DNA of 64,000 nucleotides, taken from the NCBI RefSeq assembly GCF_045055655.1, contig NZ_JBANFI010000003.1, positions 349,178-413,177 on the forward strand, given 5' to 3'. The first letter of the stretch is position 1. Each line of letters opens with the position of its first letter. The notes under the pieces are model-generated. The model ran no database searches. It worked only from the letters and a program-made list of their open reading frames with translations, and was not told where the DNA came from. The stretch comes from Marinospirillum alkalitolerans (GTDB lineage: Bacteria; Pseudomonadota; Gammaproteobacteria; Pseudomonadales; Halomonadaceae). Shown one piece after another: positions 18,042 through 25,524 of this stretch. Both the position numbers and the translations under genes were made by a program.

Positions 18042-18167
18042 TTACTTATCTGCCTTCGCCTGATCTTCTGCCATCACAGACTTCAGCTTTTTAATGCTCC
18101 ATACACTTGCCACCACCATCACGGCAACAAGCACCAGGCTTGCAATCACATATTTATCCAAGTACAT
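18042..18167 (-). CDS. 41-residue single-span membrane peptide
   Basis: A small gene hidden between metR and the PilZ-like gene. It encodes 41 residues: a short head MYLDKY, a hydrophobic span (about residues 7-24, VIASLVLVAVMVVASVW) and a charged tail IKKLKSVMAEDQAKADK. GGGGAGA lies a few bases before the ATG, and a strong terminator follows 24 bases after the stop, so it has the marks of an independent transcription unit. The positive residues after the span suggest a cytoplasmic C-terminus with a periplasmic N-terminus. I do not recognise a family. Long overlapping frames on the opposite strand are shadows without binding sites. Confidence 0.65.
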   Translation of the reverse strand: MYLDKYVIASLVLVAVMVVASVWSIKKLKSVMAEDQAKADK

Positions 18168-18533
18168 AGATGTCTCCCCAGGGTTCGATGATATCCACAA
18201 ATTCGGCCAGTTTTACTTATCCATTGCTCTTGTGTGTCGCCTCTTGTTGACGCTTCTTGCAACAAGCACAGTCAGTAAAACCAGCTTCGCCAGCACGCGT
18301 TGAAGTTTAGCTTATATTTTAGGTAGCTTGACAGCCTGAACCTTAACCCAGATCATAAATTGATGGATTTCCTGCCCTTGGCACTCGCTTGATCTGCATT
18401 TCCTGCTCAGCCCACACTCACCATCCGGCTTGAGCATTCACCTGACTCAACCAAACTGTTAAGCTAGTGTCCAACCAGCAACAGAGGCCAGCCCTCACCA
18501 AAGAGGCATAGATTACAGGGAGTCTCCATCAAC
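18168..18533. other. 366-base gap, regulatory region of two divergent genes
   Basis: No convincing gene. It lies between the minus-strand 41-residue gene and the plus-strand PilZ-like gene, so both promoters should be here. It holds an inverted repeat CTTGTTG / CAACAAG at 18243-18266 (10-base spacer), about 75 bases upstream of the small gene, which could be an operator or a hairpin in its leader. Confidence 0.5.
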
Positions 18534-18911
18534 ATGAAAAGCGCTGAACTGGTCGTACCAGAAAGATTACCCACCTATTGGAAAGCCAAAGTCGCGCTGA
18601 GCGATGCCCCTAGGCCCCAACTCTTCTGGGCCTATACCCAGAGCCTAGGGTTGAAAGACGTACGCTTTCAGTGTGAGAAGAAACTGCGTGCACGGCAGAG
18701 CATTCGACTGATCGTACAAGCTATTCATAACGGCCAGCGCCAGCAACTGCAATTACAGGGACAAGTGAGCAGTGTAGTCCTGCTCTCCTGTGGCACCCTC
18801 TATGGTATCGAAATGACACTCAGCCACACCCGTCACGAGGACCAGGAATTTATCTGGCGTTATCTCAATGAGCGTCAAAATATGAAGCTCAGCTATAGTC
18901 ACTACGCTTAA
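18534..18911 (+). CDS. Small PilZ-like domain protein
   Basis: A 125-residue soluble protein. The strand order (LPTYWKAKVAL, LGLKDVRFQCEKKL, QSIRLIVQAI, QLQGQVSSVVLLSCGTLYGIEMTL) resembles a PilZ beta barrel, and size fits a stand-alone PilZ domain. However, the RxxxR and D/NxSxxG c-di-GMP motifs are not present in recognisable form, so it would be a non-binding member if the assignment is right. GGGAG lies about ten bases before the start. It is a single-gene unit closed by a terminator. A role as an adaptor in c-di-GMP or surface signalling is a guess. Confidence 0.5.
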   Translation: MKSAELVVPERLPTYWKAKVALSDAPRPQLFWAYTQSLGLKDVRFQCEKKLRARQSIRLIVQAIHNGQRQQLQLQGQVSSVVLLSCGTLYGIEMTLSHTRHEDQEFIWRYLNERQNMKLSYSHYA

Positions 18912-18954
18912 AGCACGGCCTGATCTGATCATCGCCAAGCAGCAGGCCGCATAA

Positions 18955-18982
18955 AAAAACCGCTCCATCAGGCGCGGTTTTT
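18955..18982. terminator. Bidirectional terminator
   Basis: Stem AAAAACCGC / GCGGTTTTT with a 10-base loop, T-rich on both strands. It lies between the convergent PilZ-like gene and the DUF501 gene. Confidence 0.85.
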
Positions 18983-19007
18983 CTTAGGGCCATCATGACT
19001 CATCCCG

Positions 19008-19529
19008 TTAAGGCAGGGTCGCCGCAATGCCATACTCCTGATCGAGCAGCTCTCCAATCACGTTATAACCTGCTAGGTGGTGTGCATATTGTGTATGCAG
19101 GCAACGCACCTGCTGCCAGTTTTCTATGCCACCAACACCGCGCTTTTCAAAAACATCGCGATAGCCAAGCGCATCGATACGCTGCTGCTCAGCGGGCGTC
19201 ATCGCCGCCCAACGGCGGGTCACATAATCTTGATGGCTTAAGCGATAGGCTTCCATCAAAGCAGGGTCGTCTTGCAGGCGTGCTTCCAGCTGCTTAATGA
19301 CGCCAGCCGCTTCAAGATGAGAAATTTCTTTCGCAAGATGTCGACTGGTCAGCCAATACAGGGTTGGAAAGGGGTGATCATCAATTAATGACGCGACTTG
19401 AACCGCAAGAGGATGACCGTGACGATCAGTGGCCATCACGGCCTGAACGCCACGCGGAACACGGCCGATATCGGCCGTGATCTGTTGCAAATGCTCCTCA
19501 GTGGGAGCGAGTTGGACTCGTAAAAACAT
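19008..19529 (-). CDS. DUF501 family protein
   Basis: A 173-residue protein of the uncharacterised DUF501 family. Visible family marks: RVPRGVQAVMATDRHGHPLAVQVASLIDD split over a turn, FPTLYWLTSRHLAKEIS, and near the C-terminus GVGGIENWQQVRCLHTQYAHHLA, with conserved Gly, Cys and His. No signal peptide or membrane span. Its ATG overlaps the dps stop codon (TAATG), so it is translated by coupling to dps; the frame can be extended upstream into dps but has no separate binding site there. Elsewhere DUF501 genes often sit near ppx/gppA; here the link is to dps, which suggests a stress or starvation context. Confidence 0.8.
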   Translation of the reverse strand: MFLRVQLAPTEEHLQQITADIGRVPRGVQAVMATDRHGHPLAVQVASLIDDHPFPTLYWLTSRHLAKEISHLEAAGVIKQLEARLQDDPALMEAYRLSHQDYVTRRWAAMTPAEQQRIDALGYRDVFEKRGVGGIENWQQVRCLHTQYAHHLAGYNVIGELLDQEYGIAATLP

Positions 19530-20002
19530 TAGTTCGCCAAGTAAGCGCTCAACATCCAAACCGTTTTTTCTTGCTGAGCGATATAGTCATTCATTAAGGC
19601 TGCGGTGCCTTCATCACCTGCTTCACCGGCTAGGTTCATCAGATCACGTTGTTTTTCCAGCAGCAGTTTATAGCCGGCCAACAGACCCTCGACGCACACC
19701 TGAGCCTGACAAGCCTGTTTGTGTTCCTTGATTTCACTTTGCTCAAGGTAATCACTAAACGCATGCAAAGGACGGTGACCTAAGGTCAGAATGCGCTCTG
19801 CCAGTTCGTCTACCTTCAGCAGCAGATCATTGTACTGCTCTTCAAATTTGACATGCAGCTCAAAGAAAGACGGTCCTTGAATGTTCCAGTGGTAGCCACG
19901 CACATTCATGTAAAGAATCTGGTAGTTGGCCAGCAGATTATTGAGCTTCTCTGACAAGAGCTGAGATTTAGCCACATCTAAACCAATACGATTCGTGCTC
20001 AT
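19529..20002 (-). CDS. dps: Dps-family DNA-binding ferritin-like protein
   Basis: A 157-residue member of the Dps family, which forms 12-subunit shells that oxidise Fe(II) with peroxide, store iron and protect DNA in starved cells. The inter-subunit ferroxidase ligands are visible: His in GYHWNIQGP, His twelve residues later in FFELHVKFEEQY, and Asp/Glu in VDELAER. GHRPLHAFSDYL and AQQEKTVWMLSAYLA match the family. The start MSTNRIG is chosen because GGAGGAAG precedes it; an upstream ATG would place this site inside the gene. Overlaps the DUF501 start. The lysine-rich N-terminal tail of E. coli Dps is missing, so direct DNA binding is uncertain. Confidence 0.9.
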   Translation of the reverse strand: MSTNRIGLDVAKSQLLSEKLNNLLANYQILYMNVRGYHWNIQGPSFFELHVKFEEQYNDLLLKVDELAERILTLGHRPLHAFSDYLEQSEIKEHKQACQAQVCVEGLLAGYKLLLEKQRDLMNLAGEAGDEGTAALMNDYIAQQEKTVWMLSAYLAN

Positions 20003-20178
20003 CACTTCCTCCATGTTTCCTTCAAGTAATGACTTCATCCTAACGGAATTCCTCAATACTGGCTAAGGCTTTTTGTTGATCCATGCCATTAACTTTGCCA
20101 ATGGAACTTCAAAAAAAACCAGCTAAAAAACTATTTCAGAGCATCACTAGGTTAAGCAGATCGCCAAGCTGGGTGATC

Positions 20179-21324
20179 TCAACTAGCGCTGATAGCGCCA
20201 GCATGAAAACTCATCGCTATGGGAGGCGCACCGGGTAAGTCAGGAATCAGCGCCTCGACCTGCTGAAGCAGAGCATCTAGGCTTGGCGCAACAAGATTAA
20301 GATGCCCAAGCTTGCGACCAGCACGTTCTTCTTTGCCATAGAGGTGCAGATGCACACCTGGCTGGCTGAGAACCTGCTGCACATCAGGGGCTTGACCAAT
20401 GATATTGATCATACAAGTCGGCTGCAGAGCCTGGGTCGAACCGAGGGGCAAGCCTGCCACGGCGCGGCAGTGATTTTCAAACTGGCTGGTGGCCGCTCCG
20501 TTTTGCGTCCAGTGTCCTGAATTATGCACACGCGGGGCCATTTCATTGGCCCAGAGCTGACCATCGGCCTGCTGAAAAAGCTCAAGCGTCAGCACACCGA
20601 CATAATCCAGCTCTTGCAATAGCGCTTGGATATACTGCTCAGCCTGCTGCTGAATCTCTGCGGTCAGATTGGGTAAGGGGGCTATCGAATAGCGCAGGAT
20701 GCCCTGGTGATGGTGGTTCTCAGCCATAGGATAGAAGGCCACTTCGCCCTGCTGCCCCCGAACAGCAATGATCGACAATTCACGCACAAAATCGACAAAG
20801 GCTTCCACGATCAGCTCACGCTCACCCAGCTGCTGCCAAATCGACTCGGCTTGATCCGCCTGATCGGTGACCGCTTGTCCCTTGCCATCATAGCCCTCGG
20901 TGGTGGTTTTAATCACCACACGCTTTTGACCTGCCAGACTTAAATCCTGAATCGCAGCTTGAAGCTCAGCGGCTGAATTCACCAAACGATACTCAGGAGT
21001 GGGGATGGATAAGCGTGAGAAGAGAGATTTTTCTAAACCGCGATGCTGACAAACACGCAAGGCACGACTCGAAGGATAAACGGGTTTATGACGCTCGATC
21101 TCTTCTACCAGTGCAACAGGGAGGTGCTCAAACTCATAGGTCACGCGATCAACCTGAACCAAAAAGTCCGCCAACTGAGCCCCTTGAGGGTCAATCAAGG
21201 TCGTACCAATTTCGGCACTGGGCGTCCCAGTGGTATCCAAAAAAACAAACCTCTGTCCTAAGGGATAGCCTGCTAAGGCCAACATCTGTCCTAGTTGGCC
21301 CGCGCCAAGAACGCCTAGTTTCAT
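20179..21324 (-). CDS. purK: N5-carboxyaminoimidazole ribonucleotide synthase
   Basis: A 381-residue ATP-grasp enzyme that makes N5-CAIR from AIR, ATP and bicarbonate in purine synthesis. Seen: the N-terminal GVLGAGQLGQMLALAG Rossmann-like motif, KTTTEGYDGKGQ of the ATP-grasp loop, GVLTLELFQ and the NEMAPRVHNSGHWT signature that binds ATP and magnesium. Length fits the family. AGGTAGAG precedes the start. It lies 117 bases downstream of purE on the same strand, the usual purE-purK order, though the gap is longer than in many relatives. Confidence 0.96.
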   Translation of the reverse strand: MKLGVLGAGQLGQMLALAGYPLGQRFVFLDTTGTPSAEIGTTLIDPQGAQLADFLVQVDRVTYEFEHLPVALVEEIERHKPVYPSSRALRVCQHRGLEKSLFSRLSIPTPEYRLVNSAAELQAAIQDLSLAGQKRVVIKTTTEGYDGKGQAVTDQADQAESIWQQLGERELIVEAFVDFVRELSIIAVRGQQGEVAFYPMAENHHHQGILRYSIAPLPNLTAEIQQQAEQYIQALLQELDYVGVLTLELFQQADGQLWANEMAPRVHNSGHWTQNGAATSQFENHCRAVAGLPLGSTQALQPTCMINIIGQAPDVQQVLSQPGVHLHLYGKEERAGRKLGHLNLVAPSLDALLQQVEALIPDLPGAPPIAMSFHAGAISAS

Positions 21325-21441
21325 CTTCAGTCTCTACCTTTATTAAACACGCTAAGCCAGAGTGGTGTTTCAGTGATCATGCCTTCGCTGATCATCAGTT
21401 CACCTGCTGGCTCGTTGATTAAATCATGCTTCGCTCAGGGA

Positions 21442-21948
21442 CTAACCTTCTCGTGGATCTGGGTGATCCAAAACCTGCTGTGTTTGCTGAGCACGAAACG
21501 CCGCCAGACGCTCCGCCACCTGCTGATCTTGCAACGCAACGATTTGTGCTGCCAAAATCCCTGCATTTTTAGCGCCAGCCGTGCCAATCGCCAAGGTCGC
21601 CACCGGAATGCCGCCTGGCATCTGTACAATCGAAAGCAAAGAATCCATACCCTTCAAGGCCTTGGATTCAACCGGCACGCCGAGCACCGGCAGGCAGGTT
21701 TGTGAAGCCGCCATACCGGGCAGATGAGCGGCACCACCAGCGCCAGCAATAATCACCTGCAAACCACGCTGTTGCGCGCTTTTGGCATAGTCAAACAACA
21801 AATCTGGCGTTCGGTGCGCAGAAACCACCTTGACCTCATAGGCCACACCCAGCTCATCGAGCAGCGCTGCAGCATGTTCCATTGTCGGCCAATCGGATTT
21901 CGACCCCATAATCACGCCAACCTGCGGCGCAAGAGCAGATGCAGTCAT
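21442..21948 (-). CDS. purE: N5-CAIR mutase, class I PurE
   Basis: A 168-residue enzyme that moves the carboxyl group of N5-CAIR to give CAIR. The family marks are the GVIMGSKSDWPTM loop, VSAHRTPDLL with the catalytic His, GAGGAAHLPGMAAS and LPVLGVPVES. Length fits class I PurE, which needs PurK, present just downstream. GAGGAGCC precedes the start. First gene of the purEK unit, divergent from the small membrane protein at 22054. Confidence 0.96.
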   Translation of the reverse strand: MTASALAPQVGVIMGSKSDWPTMEHAAALLDELGVAYEVKVVSAHRTPDLLFDYAKSAQQRGLQVIIAGAGGAAHLPGMAASQTCLPVLGVPVESKALKGMDSLLSIVQMPGGIPVATLAIGTAGAKNAGILAAQIVALQDQQVAERLAAFRAQQTQQVLDHPDPREG

Positions 21949-22053
21949 AAGCTAAGGCTCCTCGCATGAAAACCGCTGAGGATACCCTTAAAAGGCATCA
22001 GGGAAAAGTGCTAATATGGCTCCCTCTTAGCATAATGACAAAGGTGGAAGACA

Positions 22054-22323
22054 ATGCTTGTGCAACTAGGGCTCGCTCTACTAGTGTTACCGCTGCTGGT
22101 GTTAATGGGCTTTTGGGGTGTGGAATACAGCCAGGTCAGCGCTTGTATTGTAGAAGGCGGCAGTTTTGATTATCTGTTAGGAGAGTGTCTTTTTGATCAG
22201 ACTGGCTTTTTTGTGCCCTTTGCCGAGCGCCACCCCTTGCTGGTTAAAAGCTGCCTCTGGCTTTCTTGTTTAGGGCTGCTGCTATCCATTATTGGGCTCT
22301 ATCGCGGCAAGATGGATCAATAA
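22054..22323 (+). CDS. Small two-span membrane protein with conserved-looking cysteines
   Basis: An 89-residue protein I do not recognise. Hydrophobic spans at about residues 3-24 and 64-83 flank a periplasmic-type loop of about 40 residues that contains Cys31 and Cys45 (SACIVEG, LGECLFDQTG); Cys67 and Cys72 lie in the second span. The loop pair could form a disulfide. AAGGTGGAAG precedes the ATG. It is divergent from purE, with the flgL terminator beyond its end. Function unknown. Confidence 0.7.
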   Translation: MLVQLGLALLVLPLLVLMGFWGVEYSQVSACIVEGGSFDYLLGECLFDQTGFFVPFAERHPLLVKSCLWLSCLGLLLSIIGLYRGKMDQ

Positions 22324-22361
22324 CTGGCAAGGTGCAGCAAGAAAGAAAAGGACAGTGCCAC

Positions 22362-22394
22362 AAAAAACAAAAGGCCCACTGATATAAGTGGGCC
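22362..22394 (-). terminator. Terminator of the flgF-L operon
   Basis: Stem GGCCCACT / AGTGGGCC followed on the minus strand by a T-rich tail. It lies 55 bases past the flgL stop and closes the flagellar operon. Confidence 0.85.
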
Positions 22395-22448
22395 AAAGAG
22401 CAAAGCAGTTTTTGAACACTGCATCAATTGAACTACGGCTCAATTGCT

Positions 22449-23390
22449 CTAAATATAGTTAAACAAGCTTAAACCAGAGATACGTCCTGTAATCTGCATT
22501 CCCGCCTGATAGCTCAGCAACGAAGTCTCAAGACGCACATAGGCCTCGGCATAATCAAGATCTTCAAGATCTGAAATACTCTTCTTGGCAAACAACTCAA
22601 ATTCTTCGTTACTGCTTTTGACCGCATCCAAGGTATTCTGACGCGCCCCGATCTGTGCCCGCGTTTTGGACACCTGCTCAAAGGCAATATCGATATTATC
22701 GATAGAAGCACGAATCGCTTCTTTATCAACATCCTCAGGTGGATTGCCATTACCAGTGGCATCGACGAAATATTGCAGTACACCAAGCATATTATTCGGA
22801 TATGGATTACCATCTCCAAATTGATCGCTTGGTTCCAACCCTTCCAAATCTTCAAAAGCACGGTCGCCCGACGTTAGCATACGAATAAAGGTATCATCCG
22901 CCACCTGAGCTTCACGCTCGATACGGTCACCAACAAAGGTGTTACCATCATAGGCTTTTTGATCTGCTTGGCTACCAGCAAAGATATATTCGCCACTTTC
23001 ATTACGCGTGTTGACCAGCCCCTGCATATGATTCAGCGTTTCTTTGGCTTCTAAGCCACTAGAGCGCACCTGATCATCGCTCCACTGATCACTCCCCAGC
23101 TGAATCGCGAGGTCTTTCATCTGCATCAGTGCAAATTCAGTCTGGTCCAGGGTTGATTCAGTTAAGCTGAGGTTTTTATCAGCAAAATCAACGTTGCGAT
23201 TGTACTGCTGCACAACAGCCATGCGATTACGTGTGTTTAATGTTTGTGCGGCCGCCACAGGATCATCCGCAGGTGTCAGCACACGTTTCCCAGAACTCAT
23301 CTGGTTATTCACATGGCTAAAGCGCTGATAGCTTTGCATCACGCCATTCATGCTGTTGTTGTACATCTGATTGGTGGAAAGACGGATCAT
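22449..23390 (-). CDS. flgL: Flagellar hook-filament junction protein FlgL (HAP3)
   Basis: A 313-residue flagellin-like junction protein that, with FlgK, joins hook and filament outside the cell; exported by the flagellar type III system. The N-terminal RLSTNQMYNNSMNGV and SGKRVLTPADDPVAAAQTL segments and the C-terminal helical ARIG/IGARQNTLD and YVRLETSLLSYQAGMQITGR stretch are typical. Five bases after flgK; its ribosome site GGGAGG is formed by the last two codons of flgK, so translation is coupled. It is the last gene of the operon. Confidence 0.95.
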   Translation of the reverse strand: MIRLSTNQMYNNSMNGVMQSYQRFSHVNNQMSSGKRVLTPADDPVAAAQTLNTRNRMAVVQQYNRNVDFADKNLSLTESTLDQTEFALMQMKDLAIQLGSDQWSDDQVRSSGLEAKETLNHMQGLVNTRNESGEYIFAGSQADQKAYDGNTFVGDRIEREAQVADDTFIRMLTSGDRAFEDLEGLEPSDQFGDGNPYPNNMLGVLQYFVDATGNGNPPEDVDKEAIRASIDNIDIAFEQVSKTRAQIGARQNTLDAVKSSNEEFELFAKKSISDLEDLDYAEAYVRLETSLLSYQAGMQITGRISGLSLFNYI

Positions 23391-23395
23391 TTTAC

Positions 23396-25438
23396 TTACC
23401 TCCCGACACTGTTAATCAGTGTGTCGAATAATCTCTGCGCGGTTGAAATTACCTGACTGGCAGCCTGATAGGACATCTGAAAGCGGATCAAATTCGCGGC
23501 CTCTTCGTCCATATTGACACCCGATGCAGACTCACGCATGGCGATACTTTGATTGAGGGTTGCACGGGCGACATCGCTGGCTGTGCGCGCTTCAGAAGTT
23601 TGAATCCCCACTTTTTCAACTAGAATCGAGTAGGTTTCGCCCAGCGTTGTACCACCGCGTCCATCTTCACCGCGATTGATCAGTTTGGCTGATTGCATCT
23701 GCGCCAAAGCCGCGCCATTACTGCCACCGGCAGAGCCTTCGAGCACCCACTTATCTCCATTCTTAGCTAAGCTCGCGTCAACCTTGAGGACTAAGTCCAC
23801 TTCTGGTGCTGTGCCAACTGAAAAAATGTAGGTACCACCACCATTAGCAGTACCAACGACTTCCACTCCAGTTTTATCCTTTAAAGTAAAGGTAGTGGGA
23901 GTGGCAGTGCCGTCGAATGTCAGTTCAGCGCCGGTGAGATCAACACCGTTAAAATCCGATAGTTTCTGATCGGCTAAATTGGCATAACTAACACGAGCGG
24001 TGCCCGCATTATTCTCAAAAGCACCAATACCTGACATCGCTAACTTATTGGTATCGGTCAGATCTGGAGAACGTTCCAGTTGGGACGCACCAAGACGCGT
24101 TGGTGAAATCAGCAGGCCGCCTTTGAGAAGATCATTGATTCCTGCTACAGCATCAACATCTAAATTGTTCGCTGCAGGATCAGCAGGATCAGGGCTCTGA
24201 CCATTGGTTAAGCGAAAACCATAGGTATCCTGCAGGGCATCATTCAGGTCGGCTATAGTTGTGAAGGGCCCACCTGGCGGCGTCATATTCTGCCCAGTTT
24301 GTGCATCTTGCAAAATAAAATTACTGCCTTGCTGGCGGAGCGTAAACTCTTTTGCTGGTAGTTTATTCAGACCATTCGGGTCAATCCACACACCAGCTGG
24401 TGCTTCACGCTGAATACCGGGGATGCGATCTTTCTGCGACTGGGACCGATTAATATCGTGAAACAGATCTCCACCTTGGTTGCCATCACGATCTATCCCC
24501 TGGCTGTGTTGATTATTCATCTCGCCAGCAAAGACGATAGCAATCCGGCCCATTTCGGCCAAGGCAGGGTCCAAGGTATCACGACGATAGCGGATGACAC
24601 CGCCCATCTGACCACCAGTAATGCTGTTGGTGATATTCATCTTGGCGCCGCGTGAATCGATTAGATTCACTTCATAGCGACTCTTGTCATTGGTGCCAGG
24701 CACGGCTTCAAGACGACTAGCAGAATCGCCGACAATCAGCGGAATGCCTTCACCAATCATCACGTTGATGGTGTTGCCATCCTGCTCAACGGCCTGTACA
24801 TCAACATATTCACTCAGCTCACGCAGCATCTCATCACGGCGATCAAACAAATCATTCGGTGGCTGATTGCGTGAACCTTCATAAACCTGTATTTGCTTAT
24901 TCAGCTCGGCAATACCCTGCGCCAGCTCGTTTACCTTGGCCGTGTGTGTCCGCAACTGAGCATTGATATTGTTATTCTGATCATCCAGGCGAGCCTGCGA
25001 TGTTTTAAAGCGCTGACTCACGCTGTCAGTCTGGCTATAGACCAGCTCGCGCGCGGGTTGAGAAAGCGGATCATTCGAGAGGCTCTGCATGGCATCAAAA
25101 AAGTTATTCATGCCTGTGCCTAAGGAGGAGGTTTCATTCGCCAAAAGGCCATCCAGTTCACTGGCTTGGCGCAGGAACGTCTGCTGATCCATATAGCGAC
25201 TGGTGTCCATACGCACCTGCGTCACAGTAAACTGATCCACAATACGCTCGACCGTCTGAGTCCGTGCGCCTGTACCAAAATAACCCGCACCTGTACCCAT
25301 CGGATTATTGGTCACCTGCACAGCGCGTTGGCGTGAATAGCCAGGTGTATCAATGTTACCGATATTGTGACCGGTCACGCTGAGATTGTTGCGGCTGGTT
25401 CTTAGGCCACTGAGACCAAGACTAAGTAAGTCTGCCAT
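23396..25438 (-). CDS. flgK: Flagellar hook-associated protein FlgK (HAP1)
   Basis: A 680-residue protein that forms the first layer of the hook-filament junction. The N-terminal rod-hook motif LGLSGLRTSRNNLSVTGHNIGNIDTPGYSRQ and the C-terminal EEAANLIRFQMSYQAASQVISTAQ helices are present (each seen over a stretch). It is longer than E. coli FlgK (547), with the extra length in the surface-exposed middle. The start at 25438 follows GGGGAAGAG; the frame extends ten codons further up but without a site. A sigma-28-type element lies about 50 bases upstream, so flgKL can be transcribed late, separately from flgF-J. Confidence 0.94.
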   Translation of the reverse strand: MADLLSLGLSGLRTSRNNLSVTGHNIGNIDTPGYSRQRAVQVTNNPMGTGAGYFGTGARTQTVERIVDQFTVTQVRMDTSRYMDQQTFLRQASELDGLLANETSSLGTGMNNFFDAMQSLSNDPLSQPARELVYSQTDSVSQRFKTSQARLDDQNNNINAQLRTHTAKVNELAQGIAELNKQIQVYEGSRNQPPNDLFDRRDEMLRELSEYVDVQAVEQDGNTINVMIGEGIPLIVGDSASRLEAVPGTNDKSRYEVNLIDSRGAKMNITNSITGGQMGGVIRYRRDTLDPALAEMGRIAIVFAGEMNNQHSQGIDRDGNQGGDLFHDINRSQSQKDRIPGIQREAPAGVWIDPNGLNKLPAKEFTLRQQGSNFILQDAQTGQNMTPPGGPFTTIADLNDALQDTYGFRLTNGQSPDPADPAANNLDVDAVAGINDLLKGGLLISPTRLGASQLERSPDLTDTNKLAMSGIGAFENNAGTARVSYANLADQKLSDFNGVDLTGAELTFDGTATPTTFTLKDKTGVEVVGTANGGGTYIFSVGTAPEVDLVLKVDASLAKNGDKWVLEGSAGGSNGAALAQMQSAKLINRGEDGRGGTTLGETYSILVEKVGIQTSEARTASDVARATLNQSIAMRESASGVNMDEEAANLIRFQMSYQAASQVISTAQRLFDTLINSVGR

Positions 25439-25460
25439 TGCTCTTCCCCTGAATGCTTTC

Positions 25461-25475
25461 TGGGTCATTGACCCA
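25461..25475. promoter_or_regulatory. Perfect dyad in the flgK leader
   Basis: TGGGTCATTGACCCA is a 15-base perfect palindrome with a single central base. It lies just downstream of the predicted sigma-28 start, 23 bases before the flgK ATG, where a protein or an RNA hairpin could affect expression. Confidence 0.4.
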
Positions 25476-25487
25476 ACAATGAAATCG

Positions 25488-25514
25488 TTATCGGCACGCC
25501 AGTGCTTTTCTACA
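25488..25514 (-). promoter_or_regulatory. Sigma-28 (FliA) promoter of flgKL
   Basis: On the minus strand the -10 element is GCCGATAA (25488-25495), an exact match to the FliA consensus. The -35 region 11 bases further up (TGTAGAAA) matches TAAAGTTT only in part. Position, about 50 bases before flgK, fits the late promoter known before flgKL in other gammaproteobacteria. Confidence 0.7.
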
Positions 25515-25524
25515 GCCTATCAAT

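Noticed and set aside
18094..18303. A 69-codon plus-strand frame between metR and the PilZ-like gene
   Set aside because: It overlaps the 41-residue gene on the opposite strand, lacks a ribosome site and has no protein-like features.
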